NCBI RefSeq assembly: GCF_015062985.1
Contig: NZ_SUTI01000010.1
Location: forward strand, 1-64,000
Length of the DNA stretch: 64,000 bases
From: Methanobrevibacter sp.
Lineage (GTDB): Archaea; Methanobacteriota; Methanobacteria; Methanobacteriales; Methanobacteriaceae
Reading direction: 5' to 3'
Below are positions 40,387 through 49,384 of the stretch, piece after piece. How positions within the stretch are numbered: position 1 is the first letter of the stretch; every line of letters begins with the position of its first letter. Below the pieces are notes generated by a model that saw only the letters and a program-made list of their open reading frames with translations, was not told the origin of the DNA and ran no database searches. The position numbers and the translations under genes were made by a program.

Positions 40387-41398
40387 AGAGTTGAATAGCT
40401 TCTTGAACAACTTCATCATTGTCTTCATCATCATACAAGATGTGAGCTAATTTTAATAGCTTTTCCTGACCTTTAACTTCATCTTTAAATAATGGAATTT
40501 CAGCAATGTGTTGCTCAGGGAATTTTTGGTCGATTAAAGCTAAACGTTTTTGCTGTAATTTATGTCTTGAATGGCAGAAATCACAATCACAAATGTCCGG
40601 CATTACCTGATTTACAATAACACTATCTACAGTAATGTCATGTTTGGCTAATGCTTCTAATGCTCTTTCTGATTCATAAATTGACATTTCCTCCGGAATG
40701 ACAACCATTTTAAAAGTTGTTCTGTCTGGATCGGATAAGATAGCTTTTGCCTTATCAAGTTCCTCTTTTGTTCTTTTCAAATCTTCAGAAGTTTGAGGGT
40801 CATCGACAGCATCCATAAATGGCATGATTTTCTTTAAAGCATTTGTTGCAGTACCCAGTTTTGCCTTAAGCATCATCATCTTACCTACCCATGAGTCCAT
40901 TACTTCAGGGAAGGACAGCAATCTTAAGGTATGGCCTGTTGGTGCGGTATCAAATACAACAACATCATATTCATCTGAGTTCATTACACCCATGAACAAT
41001 TCAAATGCTGCCGCTTCATCAGCACCTGGAGAAGATGATGCCATATCCAATTGATCAGATAGGAAATCCATACCGAATAAACCCCCATCCTCATCAGGAT
41101 TTGCTGCTTTTTGGGCTTCCAATTGTGCTTGTTTTTGAGCCATTGCCACTTCCGGATCGATTTCAACAGCAAACAGATTGGTTTTTATTTCACGAGGGTA
41201 GCTTCCAATAGGAACTTCAAGTGAATCTGATAGTGAATGTGCAGGGTCTGTTGATACAATTAAAGTTTTTTTACCTTGTTCAGCTAACCAAAGTGCAGTA
41301 GCTGAAGATACAGATGTTTTTCCAACACCTCCTTTACCTCCTACGAAAATAAAGGTTGTATCATCTTTATTGAATTTGAAATAATCTTTAAATGCCAA
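40385..41398 (-). CDS. ArsA/Get3-family ATPase
   Basis: A 337-residue deviant-Walker ATPase: FVGGKGGVGKTSVSSATALW at residues 17-36, the switch I STDPAHSLSDSL, and DTAPTGHTLRLLSFPEV. The Get3-type zinc CxxC is present in DICDCDFCHSRHKL. Archaeal members handle tail-anchored proteins; arsenite export is less likely as no arsB/arsR partner is adjacent. The start is TTG at 41398 with a strong GGAGGT 7 nt upstream. The upstream leader carries two AGTTACT copies, matching the HxlR promoter element. Confidence 0.9.
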   Translation of the reverse strand: MAFKDYFKFNKDDTTFIFVGGKGGVGKTSVSSATALWLAEQGKKTLIVSTDPAHSLSDSLEVPIGSYPREIKTNLFAVEIDPEVAMAQKQAQLEAQKAANPDEDGGLFGMDFLSDQLDMASSSPGADEAAAFELFMGVMNSDEYDVVVFDTAPTGHTLRLLSFPEVMDSWVGKMMMLKAKLGTATNALKKIMPFMDAVDDPQTSEDLKRTKEELDKAKAILSDPDRTTFKMVVIPEEMSIYESERALEALAKHDITVDSVIVNQVMPDICDCDFCHSRHKLQQKRLALIDQKFPEQHIAEIPLFKDEVKGQEKLLKLAHILYDDEDNDEVVQEAIQL

Positions 41399-41791
41399 GT
41401 AAATTACCTCCTTAATAAAGTTACTTTTAGTTACTAAATGTTATTTAATGTTTATAGTATATAAACTTAATTGTTAATAACAATCACACAATGTTTCATA
41501 TATCAGCAAAAATTCTAAAAAAATTTTAAAAAAATAGCTTTATATTATAAAAAGTAAAATAACTTAACAACAATTTTAATTTAATTAACAAGACAATATT
41601 ATGTGAAAAAATACAATATATTTGAGAAAATCCCAAGTAATATATATTTCAACATATGAACTTTTTTTAATTGAACATTAGCAAGTATTCTGTATAAAAT
41701 TGTTTTTAAAATGAGTCGGTGATGGTCATTTGAAGTTAATAGAAGTTATAGTGGAAAACACATCATAACTTCCATCTCCAATAATATTGAT
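41399..41791. promoter_or_regulatory. 393-nt gap: arsA promoter, AGTTACT repeats and a hairpin
   Basis: On the minus strand arsA has a TATA-like AGTTTATATACT near 41446-41457 and, between it and the start, AGTTACT-TTT-AGTTACT at 41419-41435 (plus-strand reading). The middle is AT-rich. At 41718-41768 on the plus strand GGTGAT is followed by a 12-codon TTG-started ORF (MKLIEVIVENTS) with no continuation. GAAGTTAT at 41742-41749 pairs with ATAACTTC at 41765-41772, which may end the DUF389 transcript. Confidence 0.4.
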
Positions 41792-42564
41792 TTACTGTAT
41801 CATCCAATAAACTGCCACTATACTAGGTATCGCAATGATGAGTGTATTGCGGATCATTCTTAAACGATGCATTTTCCATTCTTTTTCTGTCAATTCCTTA
41901 GTTTTTGGGATTTTTAAAATACTTAAGATAATGCTGGCAGCCAGGAAAATGAAATATGCATTAATGATAAAGAGATATCCTGCTCCAAGGAGCATGTCCC
42001 ACCTTCCGTTTGCAATTGAATATCCTCAGGTACAAAGCGGAGGCATAAGGGCGGTTGCAATTGCAACACCCGGGATGACAGTGTTTGCTTTGTCTAGCCT
42101 GGTCTGTCCGATGATTCCTGCAAGTCCCCCGAAAAAGGCAATCAGCACGTCATAGAATGTTGGTGCAGTCCTTGCCATCAATTCTGCAGTTGGCTCTTTA
42201 ACCGGAGAAAGGAAAAAATAAATTGATGCTGCAATAACACTGATTGCAATCTGCATTCCGAAACCGACCATATGATTAGTAAACAAAGGATAATCTGCGG
42301 ATACATTTGCATATGCTGAAGCAAGAATACTTCCCGTTATAGGTGAAATCAGCATTGCTCCTATAATAACTGCTGTTGAACTCATATTGAGACCTACAGA
42401 TGCAATTACCATTGCACATACCAATACACACATATTCGTTCCGGTAATCTGTCCGCCATCCAAGAGACGTGTACGAATTTCTTCATTTGATGCTGAATCC
42501 TCTGTTAATGAAAACGCTTTTCTGATTTTTCCCTTATTGTTTCCCTTTCATGTTCACTGTTCAT
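41792..42564 (-). pseudogene. DUF389-family membrane protein, broken by a frameshift and an in-frame TGA
   Basis: The ancestral gene can be followed from ATG 42564 (MNSEHERETIREK). A one-base loss in an A run (T5 at 42526-42530) breaks the frame; restoring it gives IRKAFSLTEDSASNEEIRTR and then the open part. The DUF389 core is clear: STAVIIGAMLISPITGSILA, MVGFGMQIAISVIAASIYFF, ATALMPPLCT. There an in-frame TGA stops the frame where relatives have Ala before Gly-Tyr; the same frame continues as GYSIAN..DMLLGAGYLFIINAYFIF to 41792. Two separate lesions suggest real decay. Function of the family is unknown. Confidence 0.8.
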
Positions 42565-42908
42565 ATTCCCAATTCCTTAACTCATAACATGCGAGCGCTA
42601 AAGAATGCCCGCAAATATTGAAAATTTAAAATGCAATACTGTCATGATTATTGTCATTATTATATTGATTTTAATATTAATTAAAGTAATTGCCATGAAA
42701 TGAACATTTCTTCATTGCTGCCCCATTTAAAAGACTCTTTCAAAAACTTTGTTGATTTGAAATTTTTTCATGGCTTGAGTTATCGCATAATATGATACGT
42801 GTTAGCTACTAAACATTCGTTTTAAAGCAGATAGCTGGTATTTTAGAAGTTAATTTTTAACTTCTATTCTATTTTTTTAAAATCCGCTGTAAATAAAAAA
42901 AATAAGGA
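42565..42908. other. 344-nt gap with a hairpin, no gene seen
   Basis: AT-rich sequence with no ORF I can support on either strand. At 42845-42865, AGAAGTTAA and TTAACTTCT form a 9-bp stem with a 3-nt loop, followed by a T-rich tract on the plus strand; it may be the terminator of the tandem membrane-protein genes on the minus strand. The promoter of the former DUF389 gene would lie near 42565-42620. Confidence 0.4.
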
Positions 42909-43190
42909 TTATGGGAAAAGAGTTAATCCCATAGCTTCAATCATGGATTGAACACCTAAAATGATAATAGCCACACCGCCGAAAATTTCGATGTAGTCAG
43001 CATATTTGATGGCAATTTTTGTTCCATAAGTTCCAAGCAATAACCAAATTACTACTGCAACTAAACTTAATCCCCCTAATATAAAGGGATCTACATGTGC
43101 TACAGCACCTTGGGATGCTAGAATTAAGTTTTCAATGTTTCCAAAAATAAGTAATCCTGTAAAAGGAGCATAAGCTTTCAAATCTACCAT
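42909..43190 (-). CDS. Small three-helix membrane protein, tandem paralogue B
   Basis: A 93-residue protein with three hydrophobic segments and the conserved core IFGNIENLILASQG, shared with the next gene. Sequence runs YAPFTGLLIFGNIENLILAS, ILGGLSLVAVVIWLLLGTYG, then IEIFGGVAIIILGVQSMIEA. ATG at 43190 follows the neighbour's stop by 1 nt and has GGGGTGA in front. About 55-60 percent of positions look identical between the two copies. The pattern recalls half-length LysE/MntP/GDT1-type transporters, but I cannot assign it; the two copies may form a heterodimer. Confidence 0.72.
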   Translation of the reverse strand: MVDLKAYAPFTGLLIFGNIENLILASQGAVAHVDPFILGGLSLVAVVIWLLLGTYGTKIAIKYADYIEIFGGVAIIILGVQSMIEAMGLTLFP

Positions 43191-43191
43191 C

Positions 43192-43479
43192 TTATTCACC
43201 CCTTTTAGTAGCTTTAATGTGTTTTATAGCTTCATAGACAGCTTGAATACCTAATATGAATATTGCAAGCCCGCCAATAAATGTGATATAATTCGCATAT
43301 TGTATTGCAATTTCTGTAGCTACAGTTCCGATTACCAACCAGATTATTACTGCAATAATACTCAAACCACCTAAAATTTTAGGGTTTACACCTTGAACAA
43401 CACCTTGTGATGCTAAAATAAGGTTTTCAATGTTCCCAAATATAATTAATCCAATAAAAGGTAAATATTCTTCTAACAA
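43192..43479 (-). CDS. Small three-helix membrane protein, tandem paralogue A
   Basis: A 95-residue protein, first of the tandem pair. Three hydrophobic segments: LPFIGLIIFGNIENLILASQ (6-25), ILGGLSIIAVIIWLVIGTVA (35-54) and ITFIGGLAIFILGIQAVYEA (65-84), with a basic tail HIKATKRGE. The start is TTG at 43479 with GGTGAT 3 nt before it. It shares IFGNIENLILASQG with the second copy. Function not recognised. Confidence 0.72.
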   Translation of the reverse strand: MLEEYLPFIGLIIFGNIENLILASQGVVQGVNPKILGGLSIIAVIIWLVIGTVATEIAIQYANYITFIGGLAIFILGIQAVYEAIKHIKATKRGE

Positions 43480-43837
43480 TTTATCACCTATTAATACTTT
43501 TGAAAGAAGGATAATAAAATATTAACTAATTTTAAATAATAAAAGTGTGTTAAACAAAATAATTAGAAAATTAATCTTTCAAGATATAAACGCTTCATTC
43601 ACACTTAAAAGATAAAACAAATTGAAAAAATAATGCCCAAATCAATAAAACTGATATTCAAGACAAAATGATGAATTTAAAACAATATATCGCAGAGATT
43701 TAAGATGGAATCAAAGTCAAAAATCCGATTTTGAAAATCAACAAAGTTTTTGAAAGTGTCATTTAAAATTTCATGATATAATTTATTAATAAATAATTAC
43801 AAACTAAATAATGTATAAATGATAGGTTGGTGAGAAC
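43480..43837. promoter_or_regulatory. 358-nt AT-rich gap before nadE
   Basis: Nothing coding is seen. The left part would hold the minus-strand promoter of the tandem membrane proteins (TATA-like TTTAAAATTAG on that strand). The right part has plus-strand TATA-like AATTTATTAATAAATAATT near 43786-43805 and GGTGAG at 43829-43834 for nadE. Confidence 0.35.
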
Positions 43838-44626
43838 ATTAGTGAAATTCCAGAACTGAACTGTGAAAAAACAAAAAGTGACATTGTTGAATTCATTGCC
43901 TCAAAAGTATCCGAATCTAAAACCGGCGGCCTTGTTGTTGGTCTGAGCGGAGGAATAGATTCAACTCTTGCAGCCTATTTGGCTTGTGAAGCAGTAGGAT
44001 GTGAAAACGTTTTTGGGATAATTATGCCATCCACTACAACACCAACAGAAGATAAAATTCACGGAACTGAAATAGCTCAAATCCTGGGAATCCCCCATAA
44101 GGAAATAGCTATTGACAGCATTCTGAATGAATATTTATCTGCAACCCAACTTGACAGCGATAATTTAGCTATTGGTAACCTGAAAGCTAGGATTAGAATG
44201 TCAATCATTTATTATTATGCCAATCAAAAGAATTACCTCGTTTGTGGAACAGGTAATAAAAGCGAAATCCTAATTGGTTATTTTACAAAGCATGGGGATG
44301 GCGCATGTGATATTGAACCGATTGGAGATTTATACAAAACAGACGTTTTTAACTTAAGCAAATTCCTGGACATTCCAAAAGAAATTATTGAAAAGCCTCC
44401 TCGTGCAGGATTATGGGAAAATCAAACTGATGAAGATGAAATTGGAATGACCTACAATTTACTTGACCAAATTTTATATCTCTATTATGAAAAAGAGATG
44501 AAAAATGATGAAATAGCTGAAAAACTAGACATTTCAGTTGATGATGTTGATATGATTATTAATAAAGTGGTCAGGAGCAAACACAAAAGCAAAGTTCCTG
44601 AAAGTCCTTTAAAAACAACCTTATAA
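43838..44626 (+). CDS. nadE: NAD synthetase (ammonia-dependent), ATT start
   Basis: A 262-residue NadE of normal archaeal length, making NAD from deamido-NAD. The ATP pyrophosphatase loop VVGLSGGIDSTLAAYLACEA lies at about residues 29-48, followed by IIMPSTTTPTEDKIHGTEIA, VCGTGNKSEILIGYFTKHGD, the specificity region DIEPIGDLYKTDVFNLSKFL and PPRAGLWENQTDEDEIGMTY. The frame reaches back only to a TAG at about 43823 and has no ATG, GTG or TTG before the SGG loop; the first TTG (43979) would delete it. ATT at 43838, 3 nt after GGTGAG, gives xSEIPELNCEKTKSDI, the natural N terminus. It is followed 10 nt later by leuS. Confidence 0.85.
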   Translation: MSEIPELNCEKTKSDIVEFIASKVSESKTGGLVVGLSGGIDSTLAAYLACEAVGCENVFGIIMPSTTTPTEDKIHGTEIAQILGIPHKEIAIDSILNEYLSATQLDSDNLAIGNLKARIRMSIIYYYANQKNYLVCGTGNKSEILIGYFTKHGDGACDIEPIGDLYKTDVFNLSKFLDIPKEIIEKPPRAGLWENQTDEDEIGMTYNLLDQILYLYYEKEMKNDEIAEKLDISVDDVDMIINKVVRSKHKSKVPESPLKTTL

Positions 44627-44636
44627 TGGTGATTTA

Positions 44637-47492
44637 GTGAGCGAAAATATTGAGAAGAAATGGCAGAAAAAATGGGCTGATGCAAAATTATTTGAATCTA
44701 ACCCTGATGAAAGAGAAAAATTATACATTACTGTTGCTTTTCCATACCCTAGTGGAGCAATGCACATAGGTCATGGACGTACTTATACAGTACCTGATGT
44801 ATATGCAAGATTTAAAAGAATGGAAGGATATAATGTATTATTCCCAATGGCATGGCACGTAACCGGTGCCCCAGTTATTGGAATTGCAGATAGGATTAAA
44901 AGGAAAGACCCATGGACACTTGACTTATACCACAGAGTGCATGGAGTCCCAAAAGAAACCTTACCTGAATTGGAAGATCCTGAATTTATTGTGAAATACT
45001 TTTCAACAGAATACCATGAAGTAATGGACGAAATGGGTTATTCTATTGACTGGAGAAGGGAATTTAGGACAATCGATCCAACTTATAAGAAATTCATAGA
45101 ATGGCAAATTACAACATTGCATGAAAAAGGATTAGTTCAAAAAGGGGAACACCCTGTAAAATACTGTCCAAACTGTGACAATCCTGTTGGAGACCATGAT
45201 TTACTCGAAGGTGAAGGAGTAGGCGTCAATGAACTTACCCTTTTAAAATTCCCAATTGAAGATAAAATCCTTGTTACTGCAACACTTAGACCTGAAACTA
45301 TCGTTGGAGCAACCAATATCTGGTTAAATCCTGATGTGGAATATGTTTTAGTTAATGCCAATGGCGAAAAATGGGTTATTACAAAAGAAGCTCACTATAA
45401 TTTAAAAAATCAAATTAAAGATTTGGATATCATATCTGAAATTGACCCTAATGATTTAATTGGTAAAATGGCTACAAATCCATTTTTAGGAAATGAAATC
45501 CCAGTTTTCCCTGCAAGCTTTGTAAGTGCATCATACGGAAGCGGTGTTGTATTTTCCGAACCTGCTGACGCACCTGCCGACTACATTGCTCTTCAAGATT
45601 TAAAAAATAATGATGAATTGATAGCCAAGTACAACTTGGAAGGAATTGTTGAAAATGTGGTACCTATTCCAGTCTGTACCCTTAAAGGCTACGGAGAAAT
45701 CCCGGCAGCAGACATTATCGAAAGGCTTGGAATTACAGACCAGAATGATGAAAAATTACATGAAGCTACAAATGAGCTATACAAACAACAGCACAGTAAA
45801 GGTACCATTATCGAATCCATCCCAGGATTTGGTGGAATGAAAGTTCGTTTTGCTCGTGAAGAGTTAAAAGAAGAACTAATTTCCAAAAATATGGCTACAA
45901 TCATGTACGACTTTGCTGAAAGGCCAGTCATCTGCAGATGCGGAAACAACTGTGTCGTGAAAATTATGGACGACCAATGGTTCATGAAATATGGTAATGA
46001 GGAATGGACCGAGAAAACTTTAAAAGTCCTTGAAGGTGAAACCATAATTCCTCATGAACTTAAAAATAACTTTGACTATTACATTAACTGGTTAGATGAT
46101 TGGGCATGTTCCAGAAAAGTAGGGCTTGGAACAAAACTCCCTTGGGACAATCAATGGTTAATCGAGCCTTTAACTGATTCAACAATCTACATGTCCTATT
46201 ATGCAATTGCCAAATACTTAAGAGACATGGATCCTGATGATTTAAACCTTGCATTCTTTGATAAGGTATTGCTAAACAAGGATTCAGGTGAAATTACAGT
46301 ACCTGAAGAAAAAGTTAAAGAGATTCAGGACGAATTCAACTACTGGTATCCTCTTGACTGGAGACTGTCCGCAAAAGACCTCGTAGGTAACCACTTAAGC
46401 TTTTTGATGTTTGCTCACAGTGCAATCTATCCTGAAGAAAAATGGCCTAAAGGAACCGTAGTATTTGGAATGGGTCTTTTGGAAGGAAATAAAATGTCCT
46501 CATCAAAAGGGAATGTGATTCTCCTAAAAGATGCAATTAAAGATTATACTGCTGACGTTGTAAGGTTATTCCTAATGGCATCAGCCGAACCATGGCAAGA
46601 CTTCGACTGGAGAGAGAAAGAAGTTCTTGGAACAAAAAGAAGACTTGAATGGTTTAGGGAATTTGCAGCCAGAATAGAAGAAATCAAAGGTTCACCTTTA
46701 GACTTGAGCAACATCGAGGAAGTTGAACTGACCCGTACCATCGACTTATGGATGATCAGTCAACTAAATCAGCACATCAAAAAATCAACAGAAGCTTTGG
46801 AAGTATTCCAAACCAGGCAAGCATTGCAAAATTCCTTATTCCTACTTAAAAAAGATGTTGACCACTACTTATATCGTGTGAAACACATAATTGATGATAA
46901 GGACCCTGCAGTCATCTATGTCCTTTCAACTGTCCTTGAAGCATGGATTAGGCTTTTAGCACCATTTACACCACATACCTCTGAAGAGTTATGGTCCACT
47001 TATGGTGGAGAAGGCTTTGTAAGTGAAGCCGCATGGCCTGAATATGATGAAGATCACGTAAGTCTCGAAATTGAAAAATCAGAAGAATTAGTGGAAAATA
47101 TCATCAAGGACATTGCACACATCAAACAGATGGTTGGAGACGATGTTGAAAAAGTCCACATATACCTTGCTCCTGATTGGAAATGGGAATTATACAAAAT
47201 AGCTGATGAAGTTGGAAAACCTGATATCGGCCAAATTATGGGCAGAGCTATCGGAGCTAACATCTACGATGACAAAAAGGAAATAGCTATGGTAGCTAAA
47301 AAAATCGGTAAGGAAATAACCAAAACAAGATACATCGGAAAAATCAACGAAGAGGAAATCTTAACCGATGCTCTTGACTACATAAAAGAAGAATGTGGAA
47401 ACGAAGTTATCATTCATACCGATGACTCATACGACCCACAAAATAAGGCTAAAAACGCAATGCCTTACAAACCAGCGTTATTTATGGAATAA
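44637..47492 (+). CDS. leuS: Leucyl-tRNA synthetase
   Basis: A 951-residue archaeal-type class I synthetase. HIGH motif in FPYPSGAMHIGHGRTYTVPD (residues 35-54) and KMSKS motif as GNKMSSSKGNVILL near residue 620. The editing domain has TLRPETIVGATNIW. The C-terminal helical anticodon domain and a lysine-rich tail are complete. The start is GTG at 44637 with GGTGAT 3 nt upstream. It sits 10 nt after nadE, so it is probably co-transcribed. Confidence 0.96.
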   Translation: MSENIEKKWQKKWADAKLFESNPDEREKLYITVAFPYPSGAMHIGHGRTYTVPDVYARFKRMEGYNVLFPMAWHVTGAPVIGIADRIKRKDPWTLDLYHRVHGVPKETLPELEDPEFIVKYFSTEYHEVMDEMGYSIDWRREFRTIDPTYKKFIEWQITTLHEKGLVQKGEHPVKYCPNCDNPVGDHDLLEGEGVGVNELTLLKFPIEDKILVTATLRPETIVGATNIWLNPDVEYVLVNANGEKWVITKEAHYNLKNQIKDLDIISEIDPNDLIGKMATNPFLGNEIPVFPASFVSASYGSGVVFSEPADAPADYIALQDLKNNDELIAKYNLEGIVENVVPIPVCTLKGYGEIPAADIIERLGITDQNDEKLHEATNELYKQQHSKGTIIESIPGFGGMKVRFAREELKEELISKNMATIMYDFAERPVICRCGNNCVVKIMDDQWFMKYGNEEWTEKTLKVLEGETIIPHELKNNFDYYINWLDDWACSRKVGLGTKLPWDNQWLIEPLTDSTIYMSYYAIAKYLRDMDPDDLNLAFFDKVLLNKDSGEITVPEEKVKEIQDEFNYWYPLDWRLSAKDLVGNHLSFLMFAHSAIYPEEKWPKGTVVFGMGLLEGNKMSSSKGNVILLKDAIKDYTADVVRLFLMASAEPWQDFDWREKEVLGTKRRLEWFREFAARIEEIKGSPLDLSNIEEVELTRTIDLWMISQLNQHIKKSTEALEVFQTRQALQNSLFLLKKDVDHYLYRVKHIIDDKDPAVIYVLSTVLEAWIRLLAPFTPHTSEELWSTYGGEGFVSEAAWPEYDEDHVSLEIEKSEELVENIIKDIAHIKQMVGDDVEKVHIYLAPDWKWELYKIADEVGKPDIGQIMGRAIGANIYDDKKEIAMVAKKIGKEITKTRYIGKINEEEILTDALDYIKEECGNEVIIHTDDSYDPQNKAKNAMPYKPALFME

Positions 47493-47520
47493 TTTAATTA
47501 TTCCAACTATTTTTCTTTTT
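47486..47520 (+). terminator. Terminator after leuS
   Basis: GGAATAAT at 47486-47493 pairs with ATTATTCC at 47497-47504 around TTA, overlapping the leuS stop codon, followed by a T-rich tract to 47520. Confidence 0.7.
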
Positions 47521-47537
47521 TTACTATTAAAATATTA

Positions 47538-48269
47538 CTATAATTTTCTTGCAAACATCAGATATCCGCTATGGCCAACCATACGTGTTTTAGGCCTTAC
47601 ACCTTGAGTTCTAACCTCCAGGCCCCTTTCCAATGTTTCAAATATTTCAATGTCATAGAAACCTAACTTTTTGGCAACCCTATAGGATATTTCCGCCTGG
47701 TCAATATATGGTGCATAGACACATAGCCATCCTCCAACGTTCAAGGAATCCCATACCTCTTCAAAAATCTCATAAGGCTTCGGCAAATCCAAAAAGATCA
47801 AATCAATGTTGTCTTCATCGATTCCATCCTTAATATTCTGGTTTTTAACGTGAACGTTGCTTATTCCAAATCTGTCAATGTTCTTTTGGGCGACTTCGGC
47901 AAAGTCTTCACGAATCTCGTAGGTAAATACATCCCCTTCAGGGCCTACGACATTTCCAAAATTAAGTGCAATGGCTCCGGCACCAGTTCCTGCATCAACA
48001 ACGCGGCAACCGGCACCTAAACCTGAATGGGCTAAAACCTGCCCAATATCCTTTTGAATTAATATTGAACATCTCCTGTCCATTATGTCAATGAAATCAT
48101 TGATGTTAGGTTTCATGATTTTAAATGTGTGGTCAAGGTGGCTTTTAACTTCATCGCCGATTTCAGCATCATCCAAAACCTCTGCCTTGACGATTCCCAA
48201 ATCGCTTTGAAAGTCCTCACCAGGTTTTAAAACATATTTCTTTCCACGTTCATCTAAAATCATCTTCAT
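47538..48269 (-). CDS. trmI: tRNA (adenine-N1)-methyltransferase TrmI
   Basis: A 243-residue SAM-dependent methyltransferase. The N-terminal small beta domain (KMILDERGKKYVLKPGEDFQ) is followed by DIMDRRCSILIQKDIGQVLA, the SAM loop VVDAGTGAGAIALNFGNVVG, the acidic strand FTYEIREDFAEVAQKN, and catalytic DLIFLDLPKPYEIFEEV. Archaeal TrmI makes m1A at position 57/58 of tRNA. ATG at 48269 has GGTGA upstream and lies 1 nt past the htpX stop, so the two are coupled. Confidence 0.92.
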   Translation of the reverse strand: MKMILDERGKKYVLKPGEDFQSDLGIVKAEVLDDAEIGDEVKSHLDHTFKIMKPNINDFIDIMDRRCSILIQKDIGQVLAHSGLGAGCRVVDAGTGAGAIALNFGNVVGPEGDVFTYEIREDFAEVAQKNIDRFGISNVHVKNQNIKDGIDEDNIDLIFLDLPKPYEIFEEVWDSLNVGGWLCVYAPYIDQAEISYRVAKKLGFYDIEIFETLERGLEVRTQGVRPKTRMVGHSGYLMFARKL

Positions 48270-48270
48270 G

Positions 48271-49236
48271 CTATTCACCTAATTCAAGCTCAGCTAATCT
48301 TTTAACTCTTTTTAAGGAATCCGGGTGAGTGGACAACAGTTCCATGATTCCATTTTTCTTGGATATAGTAACCTCAGAATTTGCAAGTCTTCTTAACTCT
48401 TCATCTGATATTCTTCCATCACCGTCAAAGTCAATTTGACTGAAGTCATTAACGTCATGTTTTGCGTTATTAATATCATTGACAAAAAATGCCCTGTTTG
48501 TATTTAAATCCGCAATTGTTTCATTGCTGCATTTTGCGGCACCATAGGACAATTTATAAAGTGCTGACACTAATGCCGCAGGCCTGTTTCCGAACTCCAC
48601 ACTTGCCTCATCAGCATAGTATTCCCTTATTCTTGAAATGAACAATACCAAGAATTGACCTATAATGTAAAATACGTAACCTAAAATTCCAATGATTATT
48701 GTTCCGCCGTTATCCCTGTCCCCTGAAAACATGAAGGACAAAGCAACATAATAGCAAATCATCGGGACAACACTGACAATTGTAGTTACAATCATGTCAT
48801 TATGTTTAATGTGGCCCATCTCATGACCAAGTACGGCTCTTAGCTCGTCACGGTCCAGCAATCCTAAAATCGGACGGGTAATTGCAATATGTCCGTTCCT
48901 TTTTGATCTTCCATAAGCAAATGCATTTGGGATATTCACTTCAGACAAGCCCACTTCAGGTTTTGGAATTCCTGCAGCATCTGCCAATTCCTGAACCATC
49001 TGATGAATATGAGGTGCTTCAGCTTCAGACAACGGCCTTACATTCATAGAGCGTTTAACCAATGATGGTCCAAACCAATATTGTAAAAATACAATTACTA
49101 AGCTTGCAACAAACCATACCATGTAACTGCGGACGCCCAGATATATTCCGGCAGCCATGATGAGAATATAAACTGTTGTAAACATCAAAATGGATATAAT
49201 CCACATTCTTAATCTAAGTTTCCATGTGCCTTTCAT
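48271..49236 (-). CDS. htpX: HtpX-type M48 membrane metalloprotease with an EF-hand
   Basis: A 321-residue zinc protease of membrane quality control. Four hydrophobic segments (about 13-34, 38-55, 150-170, 178-200) flank the active site VLGHEMGHIKHND (His138, Glu139, His142), with a third ligand in YYADEASVEFG near 210. Unusually, residues 269-280 (DFDGDGRISDEE) make a perfect 12-residue EF-hand calcium loop, preceded by DVNDFSQI and followed by LRRLANS as flanking helices. The family end LLSTHPDSLKRVKRL is intact. ATG at 49236 has GGGTG upstream. Confidence 0.92.
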   Translation of the reverse strand: MKGTWKLRLRMWIISILMFTTVYILIMAAGIYLGVRSYMVWFVASLVIVFLQYWFGPSLVKRSMNVRPLSEAEAPHIHQMVQELADAAGIPKPEVGLSEVNIPNAFAYGRSKRNGHIAITRPILGLLDRDELRAVLGHEMGHIKHNDMIVTTIVSVVPMICYYVALSFMFSGDRDNGGTIIIGILGYVFYIIGQFLVLFISRIREYYADEASVEFGNRPAALVSALYKLSYGAAKCSNETIADLNTNRAFFVNDINNAKHDVNDFSQIDFDGDGRISDEELRRLANSEVTISKKNGIMELLSTHPDSLKRVKRLAELELGE

Positions 49237-49384
49237 TATTAACACCCTAATTTTTTGTAAACATTACTTATCAAATGCTCACTTTAATTATATATTTATT
49301 AGATTTCATACATTAATAAAAGTTAAGCAAAAAATAATTTAACCACATCATACATAAATCTTACTATAAAAAAATGGTGATTAA

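Noticed and set aside
40385..41398. Arsenite efflux operon
   Set aside because: The ATPase has the Get3 CxxC and stands alone; the ArsB/NhaD-like permease is 11 kb away and is not specific for arsenite.
42026..42028. In-frame TGA in DUF389 as a selenocysteine codon
   Set aside because: The position is Ala in relatives, a separate frameshift is present in the same gene, and no Sec machinery is seen in the window.
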